Notes under the pieces: model-generated | The model's input: only the letters and a program-made list of their open reading frames with translations | What the model was told of the DNA's origin: nothing | Databases searched by the model: none | Part shown: piece after piece, positions 24,102 through 30,950 of the stretch | How the letters are laid out: each line of letters begins with the position of its first letter | How positions within the stretch are numbered: position 1 is the first letter of the stretch | Made by a program: the position numbers and the translations under genes | Assembly: GCF_035593305.1 (NCBI RefSeq) | Contig: NZ_CP141615.1 | Location: 2,511,722-2,575,721, forward strand | Reading direction: 5' to 3' | Length of the DNA: 64,000 nt | Source: Limnochorda sp. L945t | Lineage (GTDB): Bacteria; Bacillota; Limnochordia; Limnochordales; Geochordaceae

Positions 24102-24131
24102 GGTAGGGACAGTACCCTACCTCCTAGGGTA
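24102..24131. promoter_or_regulatory. CsoR/CstR-like operator cluster upstream of the sulfur operon
   Basis: TACCCTA-CCTCC-TAGGGTA (24113-24131) is a perfect 7-5-7 inverted repeat. GGTAGGG (24102-24108) also pairs with CCCTACC (24115-24121), so two mutually exclusive dyads are nested. TACCC...GGGTA arms are characteristic of CsoR/CstR-type repressors, some of which sense persulfides. It lies about 35 bases before the DsrE start. A close relative is present at 9659-9674. Confidence 0.5.
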
Positions 24132-24164
24132 GAGTTCCCAGGCGAGAGGTGAGGGGTGGATGCT

Positions 24165-24569
24165 ATGCCGGAGCAGCAGGTACCCAAACTCTCCATCGTG
24201 CTCATGTCACCCCAGCTGAGCAAGCTGCACGCGGCGGCCATCATGGCATCGACGGCCGCGGCGGCAGGCATGAGGGTGCAGGTCTTCGCCACCATGGATG
24301 CCCTCGGGCAGTTTCGCAAGGAGGTCGTCGAGCGGCGCGCTTTCGTCCTGGACGAGGTGGGCCGCGAGCTGGTCGCAAAAGGCGTGCCCCTTTTCTACGA
24401 CTTGCTCGCGCAGGGCAAGGAAGTCGGCGATCTGCACGTCTTCGGGTGCGCGATGGCGGCCGACCTCATGGGCTGGCGCCAGCCCGACTTCATCGACCTG
24501 GTGGAGGACGTCATCGGAGTGACCGCATTCTTTGGCAAGTCCGAAGGCGCCCAGATCCTGACCATCTGA
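24165..24569 (+). CDS. DsrE/DsrF-like family sulfur-transfer protein
   Basis: A 134-residue DsrE/DrsE-family protein of the DsrE2 kind: KLSIVLMSPQLSKLHAAAIMASTAAAAGM (flavodoxin-like first strand and helix), VQVFATMDAL, and a VGDLHVFGCAMAADLMG segment with the conserved cysteine (CxM) that carries sulfane sulfur. These proteins pass persulfide sulfur between TusA and other carriers in the cytoplasm. It starts at ATG 24165 with GAGGGG upstream and precedes tusA by 22 bases. A candidate thiol-responsive operator lies just upstream. Confidence 0.9.
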   Translation: MPEQQVPKLSIVLMSPQLSKLHAAAIMASTAAAAGMRVQVFATMDALGQFRKEVVERRAFVLDEVGRELVAKGVPLFYDLLAQGKEVGDLHVFGCAMAADLMGWRQPDFIDLVEDVIGVTAFFGKSEGAQILTI

Positions 24570-24591
24570 GAGACAGGAGGAGGGGGCACCC

Positions 24592-24879
24592 ATGGCCGTC
24601 GAGCAGGGCAAACCCCAGGCTGCGCTCCGCGGGACCAACCACGCCCAGCTGCGGCCCGACAAGGTCGTAGACGCGCGGGGCGCCTACTGCCCGGGCCCGC
24701 TCATGGAGCTCATCAAGGCCATCAAGGCGCAGCCGGTCGGCAGCGTCGTCGAAGTCTGGTCGAGCGACCAGGGCTCGAGCAAAGACATTCCCGAGTGGGT
24801 CAAGAAGGCGTCCCACGAACTGGTGTACGTCGTGGAGGAAAGCGGGTACTGGCGTATCGCCGTTCGCAAGGGACACTAG
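24592..24879 (+). CDS. tusA: TusA family sulfurtransferase
   Basis: A 95-residue TusA-like protein. The sulfur-carrying motif is CPGP with Cys33, preceded by VVDARGAY and followed by LMELIKAIKAQPVGSVVEV, the alpha-beta fold of the family. It accepts persulfide sulfur and donates it to partners such as DsrE-type proteins. AGACAGGAGGAGG lies upstream of ATG 24592. A Gln/Ala-rich N-terminal extension of about 20 residues is present. It is followed by a 24-base perfect palindrome before the flavoprotein gene. Confidence 0.93.
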   Translation: MAVEQGKPQAALRGTNHAQLRPDKVVDARGAYCPGPLMELIKAIKAQPVGSVVEVWSSDQGSSKDIPEWVKKASHELVYVVEESGYWRIAVRKGH

Positions 24880-24898
24880 GAGGCCCGGCCCGAGACGA

Positions 24899-24922
24899 CG
24901 GCCCCCGGCGCGCCGGGGGCCG
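24899..24922 (+). other. 24-base perfect palindrome between tusA and the SQR-like gene
   Basis: The run is its own exact reverse complement and would form a very stable GC hairpin in the 54-base intercistronic gap (centre CGGCG/CGCCG). There is no U-run, so it is more likely an mRNA-processing or stability element, or an attenuator, than a terminator. Confidence 0.55.
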
Positions 24923-24933
24923 GTCGAAGGAGC

Positions 24934-26091
24934 GTGGTGAGGGTGTTTGGCCGCAAGCGAGTCGTGATCCTGGGAGGCGGGCCCGGCGGCACCATGGTCG
25001 CCAACCACCTCGCCCGGCGGTTCAACGGGTCGTTGACGGGCGACCGGGTGGAGATCGTGCAGATCACCGCTTGCACCAAGCACACCTACCAGCCGGGCTT
25101 TCTGTTCGTGGCGCTCGGCGACGCGCCGCTCGAGCACTTCGAGCGGGACCAGGCCTCGCTGCTGTTGCCCGGCATCCGGCTGGTCGTCGACCCCGCGGAG
25201 TCCATCGACCCGCAGGCCGGGCACGTCATCACCGAGAGCGGCGCCGTCTACGCTTATGACTACCTCATCATCGCCACGGGGTCGTACCCCGATCCTTCCG
25301 CCGTCCCCGGCCTGGCCCAGGGCGCTCTTGGGTTTTACACCGCCGAGGATGCGGTGCGGCTGCGCGAGGCGCTCGGCCGGTTCGAGAAGGGCCGCATCGT
25401 GCTGACCGTGGACGTGCCCCACAAGTGCCCGGTGGCGCCCCTCGAGATGGTCTTGAGCCTGGATGCCTACTTCCGCCGGATGGGGCGCCGGCACGACGTC
25501 GAGCTCGTCTACACCTACCCCATCAACCGGGTCCACTCGCTGCCGCAGGTGGCCGAGTGGGCCCAGGCGGAGTTCGAGCGGCGGGAGATCCGGTGGGAGA
25601 CGTTCTTCAACGTGGATCGGGTCGATCCGGAGCAGCGGGTCGTCTACAGCGCCGAGGGCGGCGAGTACCCGTACGATCTGCTCATCTCGGTGCCGCCGCA
25701 CCGGGGTGCCCCGGTGGTGGCCGCCTCGGGCCTCGGCGACGAGCAGGGCTTCGTCCCCACCGACCGCTACACGCTCCGGGGGGCGGGGCTGGAAAACGTC
25801 TACGTCGTGGGCGACGCCACCAACCTGCCGGTCAGCAAGGCCGGCTCGACCGCCCACTACGAGGCCGACATCGTGGCGGACAACGTCGCCGCCGCCATAG
25901 CCGGCGAGCCGGCGCTGCGGCGGTACGACGGGAAGGTCTTCTGCTTCATCGAGGCGGGCGATGACCGCGGCACCTACATCGAGTTCAGCTACACCCGGCC
26001 GCCGAGGCCGGCGCCGGCATCGGTCATGTTGCACCAGTTCAAGATGGCCTACAACGAGATGTACTGGCTTTCGGCCCGGGGTGTCTTGTAG
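24934..26091 (+). CDS. Sulfide:quinone oxidoreductase-like FAD flavoprotein
   Basis: A 385-residue FAD-dependent oxidoreductase of the SQR/FCSD family. The dinucleotide-binding motif VVILGGGPGGTMVANHLARR is at 9-29, ATGS at 115-118 and the second FAD motif NVYVVGDATNLPVSKAGS at 288-305. Cys165 (PHKCPVAP) and Cys337 (VFCFIE) sit where the redox cysteine pair of SQRs is expected; the third cysteine (Cys47) is placed differently. The C-terminal YNEMYWL segment fits a peripheral membrane anchor. It would oxidise sulfide and pass sulfane sulfur to TusA/DsrE. GTG 24934 has AAGGAG upstream. Confidence 0.85.
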   Translation: MVRVFGRKRVVILGGGPGGTMVANHLARRFNGSLTGDRVEIVQITACTKHTYQPGFLFVALGDAPLEHFERDQASLLLPGIRLVVDPAESIDPQAGHVITESGAVYAYDYLIIATGSYPDPSAVPGLAQGALGFYTAEDAVRLREALGRFEKGRIVLTVDVPHKCPVAPLEMVLSLDAYFRRMGRRHDVELVYTYPINRVHSLPQVAEWAQAEFERREIRWETFFNVDRVDPEQRVVYSAEGGEYPYDLLISVPPHRGAPVVAASGLGDEQGFVPTDRYTLRGAGLENVYVVGDATNLPVSKAGSTAHYEADIVADNVAAAIAGEPALRRYDGKVFCFIEAGDDRGTYIEFSYTRPPRPAPASVMLHQFKMAYNEMYWLSARGVL

Positions 26092-26124
26092 GCGTGCCGG
26101 GAGCCGTCACGGCCGGTGGCCGGG

Positions 26125-26151
26125 ACCGGCATGCCGGTGATCCGGGCCCGG
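26125..26151 (+). other. Two adjacent perfect palindromes between SQR-like and DUF1641 genes
   Basis: ACCGGCATGCCGGT (26125-26138) and CCGGGCCCGG (26142-26151) lie in the 100-base gap. With the palindrome after tusA, both larger gaps of this operon contain strong GC dyads. Confidence 0.45.
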
Positions 26152-26191
26152 TATCCCGGCAGGACGGCACAACCGCGAGGGGGCACATGGG

Positions 26192-26680
26192 ATGCTGGAG
26201 AAGGTCGAGGGCAGCGGCACCGGCGGCCATCGCGCGGACGGCGGGCCCGGGCAGCGCCCGGAGACTCCCGCCGCCGTCGCGCTGCAGGAGCGGCCGGTGA
26301 CGACCGAGCCTTCGCAGGTAACGACGAGGGTCATGGCCAGGCTGGAAGCGCTGGAGGCGTCGGGTGCGCTCGATACCCTGGTCGAGGCGGCCGGCGCCTT
26401 CAAGGCGCTCATGGATTCCATGACGCCGGGCGTCCTGGCGCGGATGGCGGGCCTCGCCTCCGATGCAGGGCTGTTACTGGACGAGGTCTTGCAAAGCGGC
26501 CGGCCGGTGCTGGTCGACGCCGTCCGGGCGCTGGGGGATGCAGCGCGGGAAAGCCGCGGCCGGACGCGTGCACCGGGCATACGGGAGCTGTGGCAGATGG
26601 CCAGGGACCCCGACACCCGCCGGGGGCTCGCCTTCCTGCTGGGCTTGGCCCGAGCGCTCGGCGCGCGGATGCGGGCCTGA
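26192..26680 (+). CDS. DUF1641 domain protein
   Basis: A 162-residue protein. After a Gly/Pro-rich N-terminus of about 40 residues, the C-terminal region is helical: MARLEALEASGALDTLVEAAGAFKALMDSMTPGVL and LWQMARDPDTRRGLAFLLGLARALG, matching DUF1641. This family is often encoded beside SQR-like flavoproteins and formate-dehydrogenase accessory genes and may help membrane or quinone coupling, but no activity is established. It ends the sulfur operon and is convergent with the GntR regulator. Confidence 0.75.
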   Translation: MLEKVEGSGTGGHRADGGPGQRPETPAAVALQERPVTTEPSQVTTRVMARLEALEASGALDTLVEAAGAFKALMDSMTPGVLARMAGLASDAGLLLDEVLQSGRPVLVDAVRALGDAARESRGRTRAPGIRELWQMARDPDTRRGLAFLLGLARALGARMRA

Positions 26681-26703
26681 AGGCGTGCCGGCAGGCGCGG
26701 CGC

Positions 26704-27516
26704 TCACGGGACGGACCGGGGCGGCGGGCCGGCCGGCACGCTCTTGAGCTCCACGTGCAGGGTGTACCGATCCGCCCGCAGCAGCGACTCCGTGTACTCC
26801 ACCGGCCGCCCGTCGCCGAACGCGCCGAAGCGGCGTACCGCAAGGCAGGGGCTACCGTCGGGCACCCCGAGCCTGGCCGCGTCATCCCCGGCCACGACCA
26901 CGGCCGTGTATTCCTCTCGCCCCTGCGTGGGTCTCTGGCCGAAGCGCCGCTCCATGGCCTCGTACAGGGAGCCCGTCGCCACGACGGGGTCGTCGACGAG
27001 CTCCGCCATGGTACCGGGCAGGAAGCTGGTTTGCAGGGCGATGGGTGCCCCGTCCACCAGGCGCCGGCGGGTGATACGGACCACCGGCGTGCCGGCGCTC
27101 ACCCCAAGGGCCGAGGCCACGTGACGGGCAGCAGGCACGAGGCCGGCCTCCAGGAGCTCGGTCGCGAGCGTGTGCCCCCGCTGGCGCATCTCCTCGTGGA
27201 AGCTGATCAGCCCGTCGAAACGGCGCGGGATGCGGGGCTGGCTCACGAAAGTCCCTTTGCCCTGGACCCGGTAGACCAGCCCGGCATGGACGAGCCGCTG
27301 GATCGCCTGCTTCACCGTGGTGCGGCTCACCCCGAATCGGGCGCTCAGCTCCGCTTCGGTGGGGATCCGGTCGCCCGGCCGCAGCACCCCTGACTCGATG
27401 TCGTCCCGCAGCTGATCGTGCAGGCGGTGGTAGAGCGGCACCCGGCTGTCGCCCGGTATCCCACCGCCGTTTTGCGCCTGCGCGCTTTCGCCCATGCGCT
27501 GTGTTTCCCCGCGCAC
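26704..27516 (-). CDS. GntR/HutC-family transcriptional regulator (UTRA effector domain)
   Basis: A regulator of about 270 residues. The winged helix-turn-helix is typical of GntR: PLYHRLHDQLRDDIESGVLRPGDRIPTEAELSARFGVSRTTVKQAIQRL, followed by GKGTFV. The C-terminal UTRA domain (RFDGLISFHEEM, VVRITRRRLVDGAPIA) binds small ligands; DasR/NagR members bind GlcN-6-P or GlcNAc-6-P. It is divergent from ROK kinase, SIS isomerase and AnmK genes, so amino sugars are the likely signal. GTG 27516 has a GGGGAGGGG site; GTG 27537 and ATG 27495 are alternatives. A DasR-like palindrome is found at nagB (61848). Confidence 0.88.
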   Translation of the reverse strand: MRGETQRMGESAQAQNGGGIPGDSRVPLYHRLHDQLRDDIESGVLRPGDRIPTEAELSARFGVSRTTVKQAIQRLVHAGLVYRVQGKGTFVSQPRIPRRFDGLISFHEEMRQRGHTLATELLEAGLVPAARHVASALGVSAGTPVVRITRRRLVDGAPIALQTSFLPGTMAELVDDPVVATGSLYEAMERRFGQRPTQGREEYTAVVVAGDDAARLGVPDGSPCLAVRRFGAFGDGRPVEYTESLLRADRYTLHVELKSVPAGPPPRSVP

Positions 27517-27595
27517 GTCGGCCCCTCCCCTTCGCACCGGCCTTGACGGCCCGGGCCGATGGCAGGATTCCTGCCCCAGCAGTCGAAACGTTCAG

Positions 27596-27616
27596 TTGAT
27601 ATAACAATGCGTTGTT
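27596..27616. promoter_or_regulatory. Overlapping AT-rich inverted repeats between gntR and ROK genes
   Basis: TTGATATAACAA (27596-27607, symmetric except one pair) overlaps AACAA-TGCG-TTGTT (27603-27616, perfect). This is the only A/T-rich island in the 189-base divergent region. It probably holds the promoter and operator for one or both directions. Confidence 0.4.
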
Positions 27617-27705
27617 CGATGACCGCCGGCCAATCCCTTCCCGGCACCCGTTATCGCCTGCCGTGGAGGAGCCCGGGCGGCGCGGCAGGAGGAGCCGGTA
27701 GCCAC

Positions 27706-28638
27706 ATGCCTGCCCAGGACAAGCCCACGTCCGTGATAGCCGTCGACGTCGGCGGCACGCAGTTGCGAGCCGCCCGGGTGACCCGCGACGGACGGGTCGT
27801 GGAGCGGGCGGCCCTACCCGTCTCAGCCCCGGACGATGGAGCAGCCCTCACCCGGCAGCTCCTGGACCTGGTGCGGCCCCTGCTCGTACCGGACGCAGGC
27901 GCCGTCGGCGTGGGCCTGCCTGCCGTCATCGACCGCATGTCGGGCCGGGTGGAGTGGGCCCCTCACCTGCCAGGCTGGAACGGCACCCCGCTGGCCCGCG
28001 CGCTGGCCGAGGAGCTGGAGATGCCGGTGGTGCTCGAGTACGACGGCCACGCAGCGGCCCTCGGTGAGCACTGGGCCGGTGCCGGACGTGGCGTGGAGGA
28101 CATGGTCTGCCTCGTCGTCGGCACGGGCGTCGGAGGCGGTATCATCGCGGGTGGCCGACTCATCCGTGGACACACCAACCTCGCAGGGGCCACCGGATGG
28201 ATGGGCGTCCCGACCCGGGTGGACGTTCGTGACCCGGAGCTCTCAGGCATGGGCGTTCTCGAAGGGCTCATCGCCGGGCCGGGCATCGAGCGGGCAGCTG
28301 CCCGTAGGATCGGGCGCCCCGTCCCATCCAAAGAGGTGTTCGACAAGGCCGCGGCCGGCGACCCCGATTGCGGCGCGATCGTCCGGGACGCCCTGGAGCA
28401 CCTCTCGTGGGGGTTGGTCAACGTGGTGTCCATGCTCGACCCGGCGCTGGTGCTCTTGGGAGGAAGCGTGGGGCTGCGTCTGGGCGCATACGCCGCCGAC
28501 CTGGAGGCCACGGTCCGGAAGTTCGCCCAGCCGTGGTCCGCCCGGCGCGTCCGGATCGCCCCGGCGGGGCTCGGAGGCGACGCGGGCCTGCTGGGTGCGG
28601 CGCGCTCGGCGCTCGACTACCTGGAAACCCGGCGTTGA
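27706..28638 (+). CDS. ROK family sugar kinase
   Basis: A 310-residue ROK-family protein: IAVDVGGTQLRAARV (phosphate-1 motif) at the N-terminus, VGLPAVIDRMSGRVEWAPHLPGWNG, catalytic-loop EYDGHAAALGE with the base Asp, LVVGTGVGGGIIAGGRLIRG (phosphate-2) and VLLGGSVG (adenosine motif). It would phosphorylate a hexose or amino sugar at O6. The usual CxCGxxGCxE zinc motif is absent; the region reads GATGWMGVP...DPELSGMGVLEG. The catalytic-loop Asn before Asp is Tyr. It starts at ATG 27706 behind AGGAGGAG and leads the ROK-SIS-anmK operon. Confidence 0.87.
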   Translation: MPAQDKPTSVIAVDVGGTQLRAARVTRDGRVVERAALPVSAPDDGAALTRQLLDLVRPLLVPDAGAVGVGLPAVIDRMSGRVEWAPHLPGWNGTPLARALAEELEMPVVLEYDGHAAALGEHWAGAGRGVEDMVCLVVGTGVGGGIIAGGRLIRGHTNLAGATGWMGVPTRVDVRDPELSGMGVLEGLIAGPGIERAAARRIGRPVPSKEVFDKAAAGDPDCGAIVRDALEHLSWGLVNVVSMLDPALVLLGGSVGLRLGAYAADLEATVRKFAQPWSARRVRIAPAGLGGDAGLLGAARSALDYLETRR

Positions 28639-28664
28639 CGAAGGCCGTAGCAGGAGGGGTGACG

Positions 28665-29438
28665 ATGTCCCCATCGACGGTGGCAGCAGAGACCTACTTG
28701 CGCTCGGTGGAGGCGATCCTGGCCCGCATCCGGGAAACCCAGACGCCCGCCATCGCCCGTGCAGGCGAGATGATGGCGACGGCCATCGCCGGCGGGCGCG
28801 GCGTCTTCGTCTTCGGGAGCGGCCACTCCGTGATCCCCGTGCTGGACGTCTTCCCTCGATACGGGAGTTTCGTGGGTTTTTATCCCCTCACCGACCCCCG
28901 GCTGATGTGGTTCAGCCCGGTCGGGCCGGGAGGGGCCCGGGAGCTCCTGTGGCTCGAGCGCAAAGAGGGGTACGTGGCGCAGTTCCTCAAGAGCCACCCG
29001 CTCGGCACCGGCGACGTCACCCTGGTCTTCTCCCACGGCGGGCTCAACGCGGCGCCCGTCGAGGTGGCCCTGGGAGCCAGGGAGCGCGGGAGTGCGGTCG
29101 TGGCCGTCACATCCCTCGCCAACGCCCGCGCCCACCGGCCCGCCCATTCCTCGGGAAAGCATCTGGCGGATGTCGCGGACGTCGCGATCGACAACTGCAC
29201 CGCTCCGGAGGATGCCCAGGTCGTCGTCGAGGGCTGGCAGCATCCTGTGGCCGCCGCCTCCACGGTCGCCTTCGTGGCCATCGCCCAGGCCCTGGTGGCC
29301 TCGACGGCCCAGCAGCTCGCGGCCCGGGGCGTTCGAAAGGACGTCTTCGTCTCGCCCAACGTCCAGGGGGTGGAGCCGGGCCACAATGAACGGATCTTCG
29401 AGCAATACGAGGCCTGGATCCGCACCCTCGCCCGCTGA
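28665..29438 (+). CDS. SIS-domain sugar isomerase (UPF0309-like)
   Basis: A 257-residue SIS-domain protein. VFVFGSGHSVIPVLDVFPRYGS near residue 45 is the sugar-phosphate loop, VTLVFSHGGLNAAPVEVALGARERG and VVAVTSLA form the second SIS motif, and the C-terminal FVSPNVQGVEPGHNE is typical of the UPF0309 group. SIS enzymes isomerise or cleave phosphosugars (MurQ is one example), but this subgroup has no proven reaction. ATG 28665 follows CAGGAGGGG. It sits 26 bases after the ROK gene and 22 bases before anmK. Confidence 0.82.
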   Translation: MSPSTVAAETYLRSVEAILARIRETQTPAIARAGEMMATAIAGGRGVFVFGSGHSVIPVLDVFPRYGSFVGFYPLTDPRLMWFSPVGPGGARELLWLERKEGYVAQFLKSHPLGTGDVTLVFSHGGLNAAPVEVALGARERGSAVVAVTSLANARAHRPAHSSGKHLADVADVAIDNCTAPEDAQVVVEGWQHPVAAASTVAFVAIAQALVASTAQQLAARGVRKDVFVSPNVQGVEPGHNERIFEQYEAWIRTLAR

Positions 29439-29460
29439 GAGGGCCGGTGGCCATGCCGGG

Positions 29461-30753
29461 ATGACGAAGAGCCGGCGGCCGCGCCGTTGGTGCCGCCCCG
29501 CCGGGAAGGACGACCCGGGGGGCCGGTGGCCGGCCTACTTTGCGGCCGTCGCCGGCCGCTCCCGGGAAGAGCGTCTGGTGCTGGGGGCCATGTCCGGCAC
29601 CTCGTCGGACGGGGTCACCGTAGCCCTGGTGTGCACGCGCGGCCAGGCCCTGGATCGGCAGGTGCGACTTCAGGCGTATCGCACGGTCCCGTATCCTCGG
29701 GCGCTGCGGGACCTCGTTTTCCGCCTGTACCCGCCCAACGTCTTCGACGGCGCCACACTCGCCCGGGCCATGGTGGGCGTGACCGAAGCCTTTGCCGCCG
29801 CGGTTTGCGAGCTTCTCGAGCATGCGGGCACCGCGGCCGGATCGGTCCACCTGTTGAGCGTCCACGGGCCCACGCTCTATTACGAACCGCCGGGGCCCGA
29901 CAACGCCGGCAGGGGTGCCTTCGTCGAACTCATGGAGCCGTCGCTCTTGGCCGAACTCACGGGTATCCCGGTGCTCTCGGATCTGCGTTCCGCGGACCTG
30001 GCCGCCGGCGGCCTCGGCGCGCCGTTGAGCGCGTTCGCAGACCTGGTGCTCTTCCGGCATCCCGAGCGAGGACGCATCATCCAGAACGTCGGCGGCATCG
30101 CGAACCCGACGGTCATCGGGCCCGGAGCCTCGTGGGACACGTTGCTCTGCTTCGACACGGGGCCGGGCAACGTGCTCATCGACGGCGTGGTCAGCATCAT
30201 CACCGGCGGCGCGGAGGCGTTCGATCGGGACGGCGAGCGTGCCGCACGGGGCCACGTGCACGAGGGCCTGCTCGCCGAGTTGATGGCTCACCCTTACATC
30301 CACCGCCCCCCGCCCAAGACGACGGGTCGCGAGGTCTTCGGCCTGCCCATGGCGCGGGAGTTGGTGTGCAAGGCCCGAGCGCTCGGGTTGACGGACGACG
30401 ACCTGGTGGCCACCGTCACGGCCTACACGGCCGAGTCGATCGCCTTCCAGTACCGGCGGTTCGTCTTCCCGAGGTTCCCTATCCATGAAGTGTTCCTGAC
30501 CGGGGGCGGTGCCAGCAACCCGACGCTGCGCCGCATGCTGGCCGAGCGCTTACCCGGCCTCGAAGTCAAACTCCTCGACCAACTCGGGATGCCCTCCGAA
30601 GCCCGGGAAGCCGTGATCTGGGCCGTGCTCGGCGACGAAAGCGCGCTGGGGCTACCGGCCAACGTGCCATCGACCAGCGGAGCCAGTCATCCCGCCATTC
30701 TCGGGAAGCTCGCACCCGGCCGGCGTTTCTCGCCGGGCGGCTCGCGGCCGTAG
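29461..30753 (+). CDS. anmK: Anhydro-N-acetylmuramic acid kinase
   Basis: A 430-residue AnmK. The family motifs are clear: LGAMSGTSSDGVTVAL (ATP-binding start), VHGPTLYYEPP, LSDLRSADLAAGGLGAPL, IIQNVGGIANPTVI, CFDTGPGNVLIDGV and the C-terminal LTGGGASNPTLRRML. AnmK opens 1,6-anhydro-MurNAc and phosphorylates it to MurNAc-6-P during peptidoglycan recycling. About 38 residues before the first motif are extra and basic; ATG 29461 is the only good start near the gap. A MurQ etherase, the next enzyme in the pathway, is not identified in the window unless the neighbouring SIS protein fills that role. Confidence 0.92.
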   Translation: MTKSRRPRRWCRPAGKDDPGGRWPAYFAAVAGRSREERLVLGAMSGTSSDGVTVALVCTRGQALDRQVRLQAYRTVPYPRALRDLVFRLYPPNVFDGATLARAMVGVTEAFAAAVCELLEHAGTAAGSVHLLSVHGPTLYYEPPGPDNAGRGAFVELMEPSLLAELTGIPVLSDLRSADLAAGGLGAPLSAFADLVLFRHPERGRIIQNVGGIANPTVIGPGASWDTLLCFDTGPGNVLIDGVVSIITGGAEAFDRDGERAARGHVHEGLLAELMAHPYIHRPPPKTTGREVFGLPMARELVCKARALGLTDDDLVATVTAYTAESIAFQYRRFVFPRFPIHEVFLTGGGASNPTLRRMLAERLPGLEVKLLDQLGMPSEAREAVIWAVLGDESALGLPANVPSTSGASHPAILGKLAPGRRFSPGGSRP

Positions 30754-30950
30754 CGCCGCGCGCGGAGCCGGCCGGTGCGCGGGTCGTAAGCATTCGTTCA
30801 TCTTGACGACAGCGGCCGGTAAGGTTCTGCGATTAGCCTGGCGTCGCAGCGGCCGCAGGATGCGGGCCTGATCGCGCCGCCGCGGCCGCCTGCGTGACCC
30901 TGGGTGAACCGCCCAAGCCTGTCAGGTGACACACCCTCCGGGAAGGCGGG

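Larger units (their letters stand above)
23744..24164. other. 421-base non-coding divergent region with several inverted repeats
   Basis: I see no credible gene here. It separates the accC operon (minus) from the sulfur operon (plus). It contains a 26-base imperfect palindrome near accC (23818-23843), an A/T-rich patch CTAAATAATGCGAATT (23881-23896), two crossed 8-bp inverted repeats (23927-23989), and a cluster of GGTAGGG/TACCCTA/TAGGGTA repeats just before the DsrE gene (24102-24131). Confidence 0.6.

Noticed and set aside
26672-26696. GCCTG/CAGGC hairpin between DUF1641 and gntR genes
   Set aside because: Five-base stem with an internal mismatch in very GC-rich DNA; too weak to call.
30803-30840. 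TTGACG with a downstream GATTAG as a promoter for the export operon
   Set aside because: Spacing is about 22 bases and the -10 match is poor. The 197-base gap before the export operon holds nothing else I can support.
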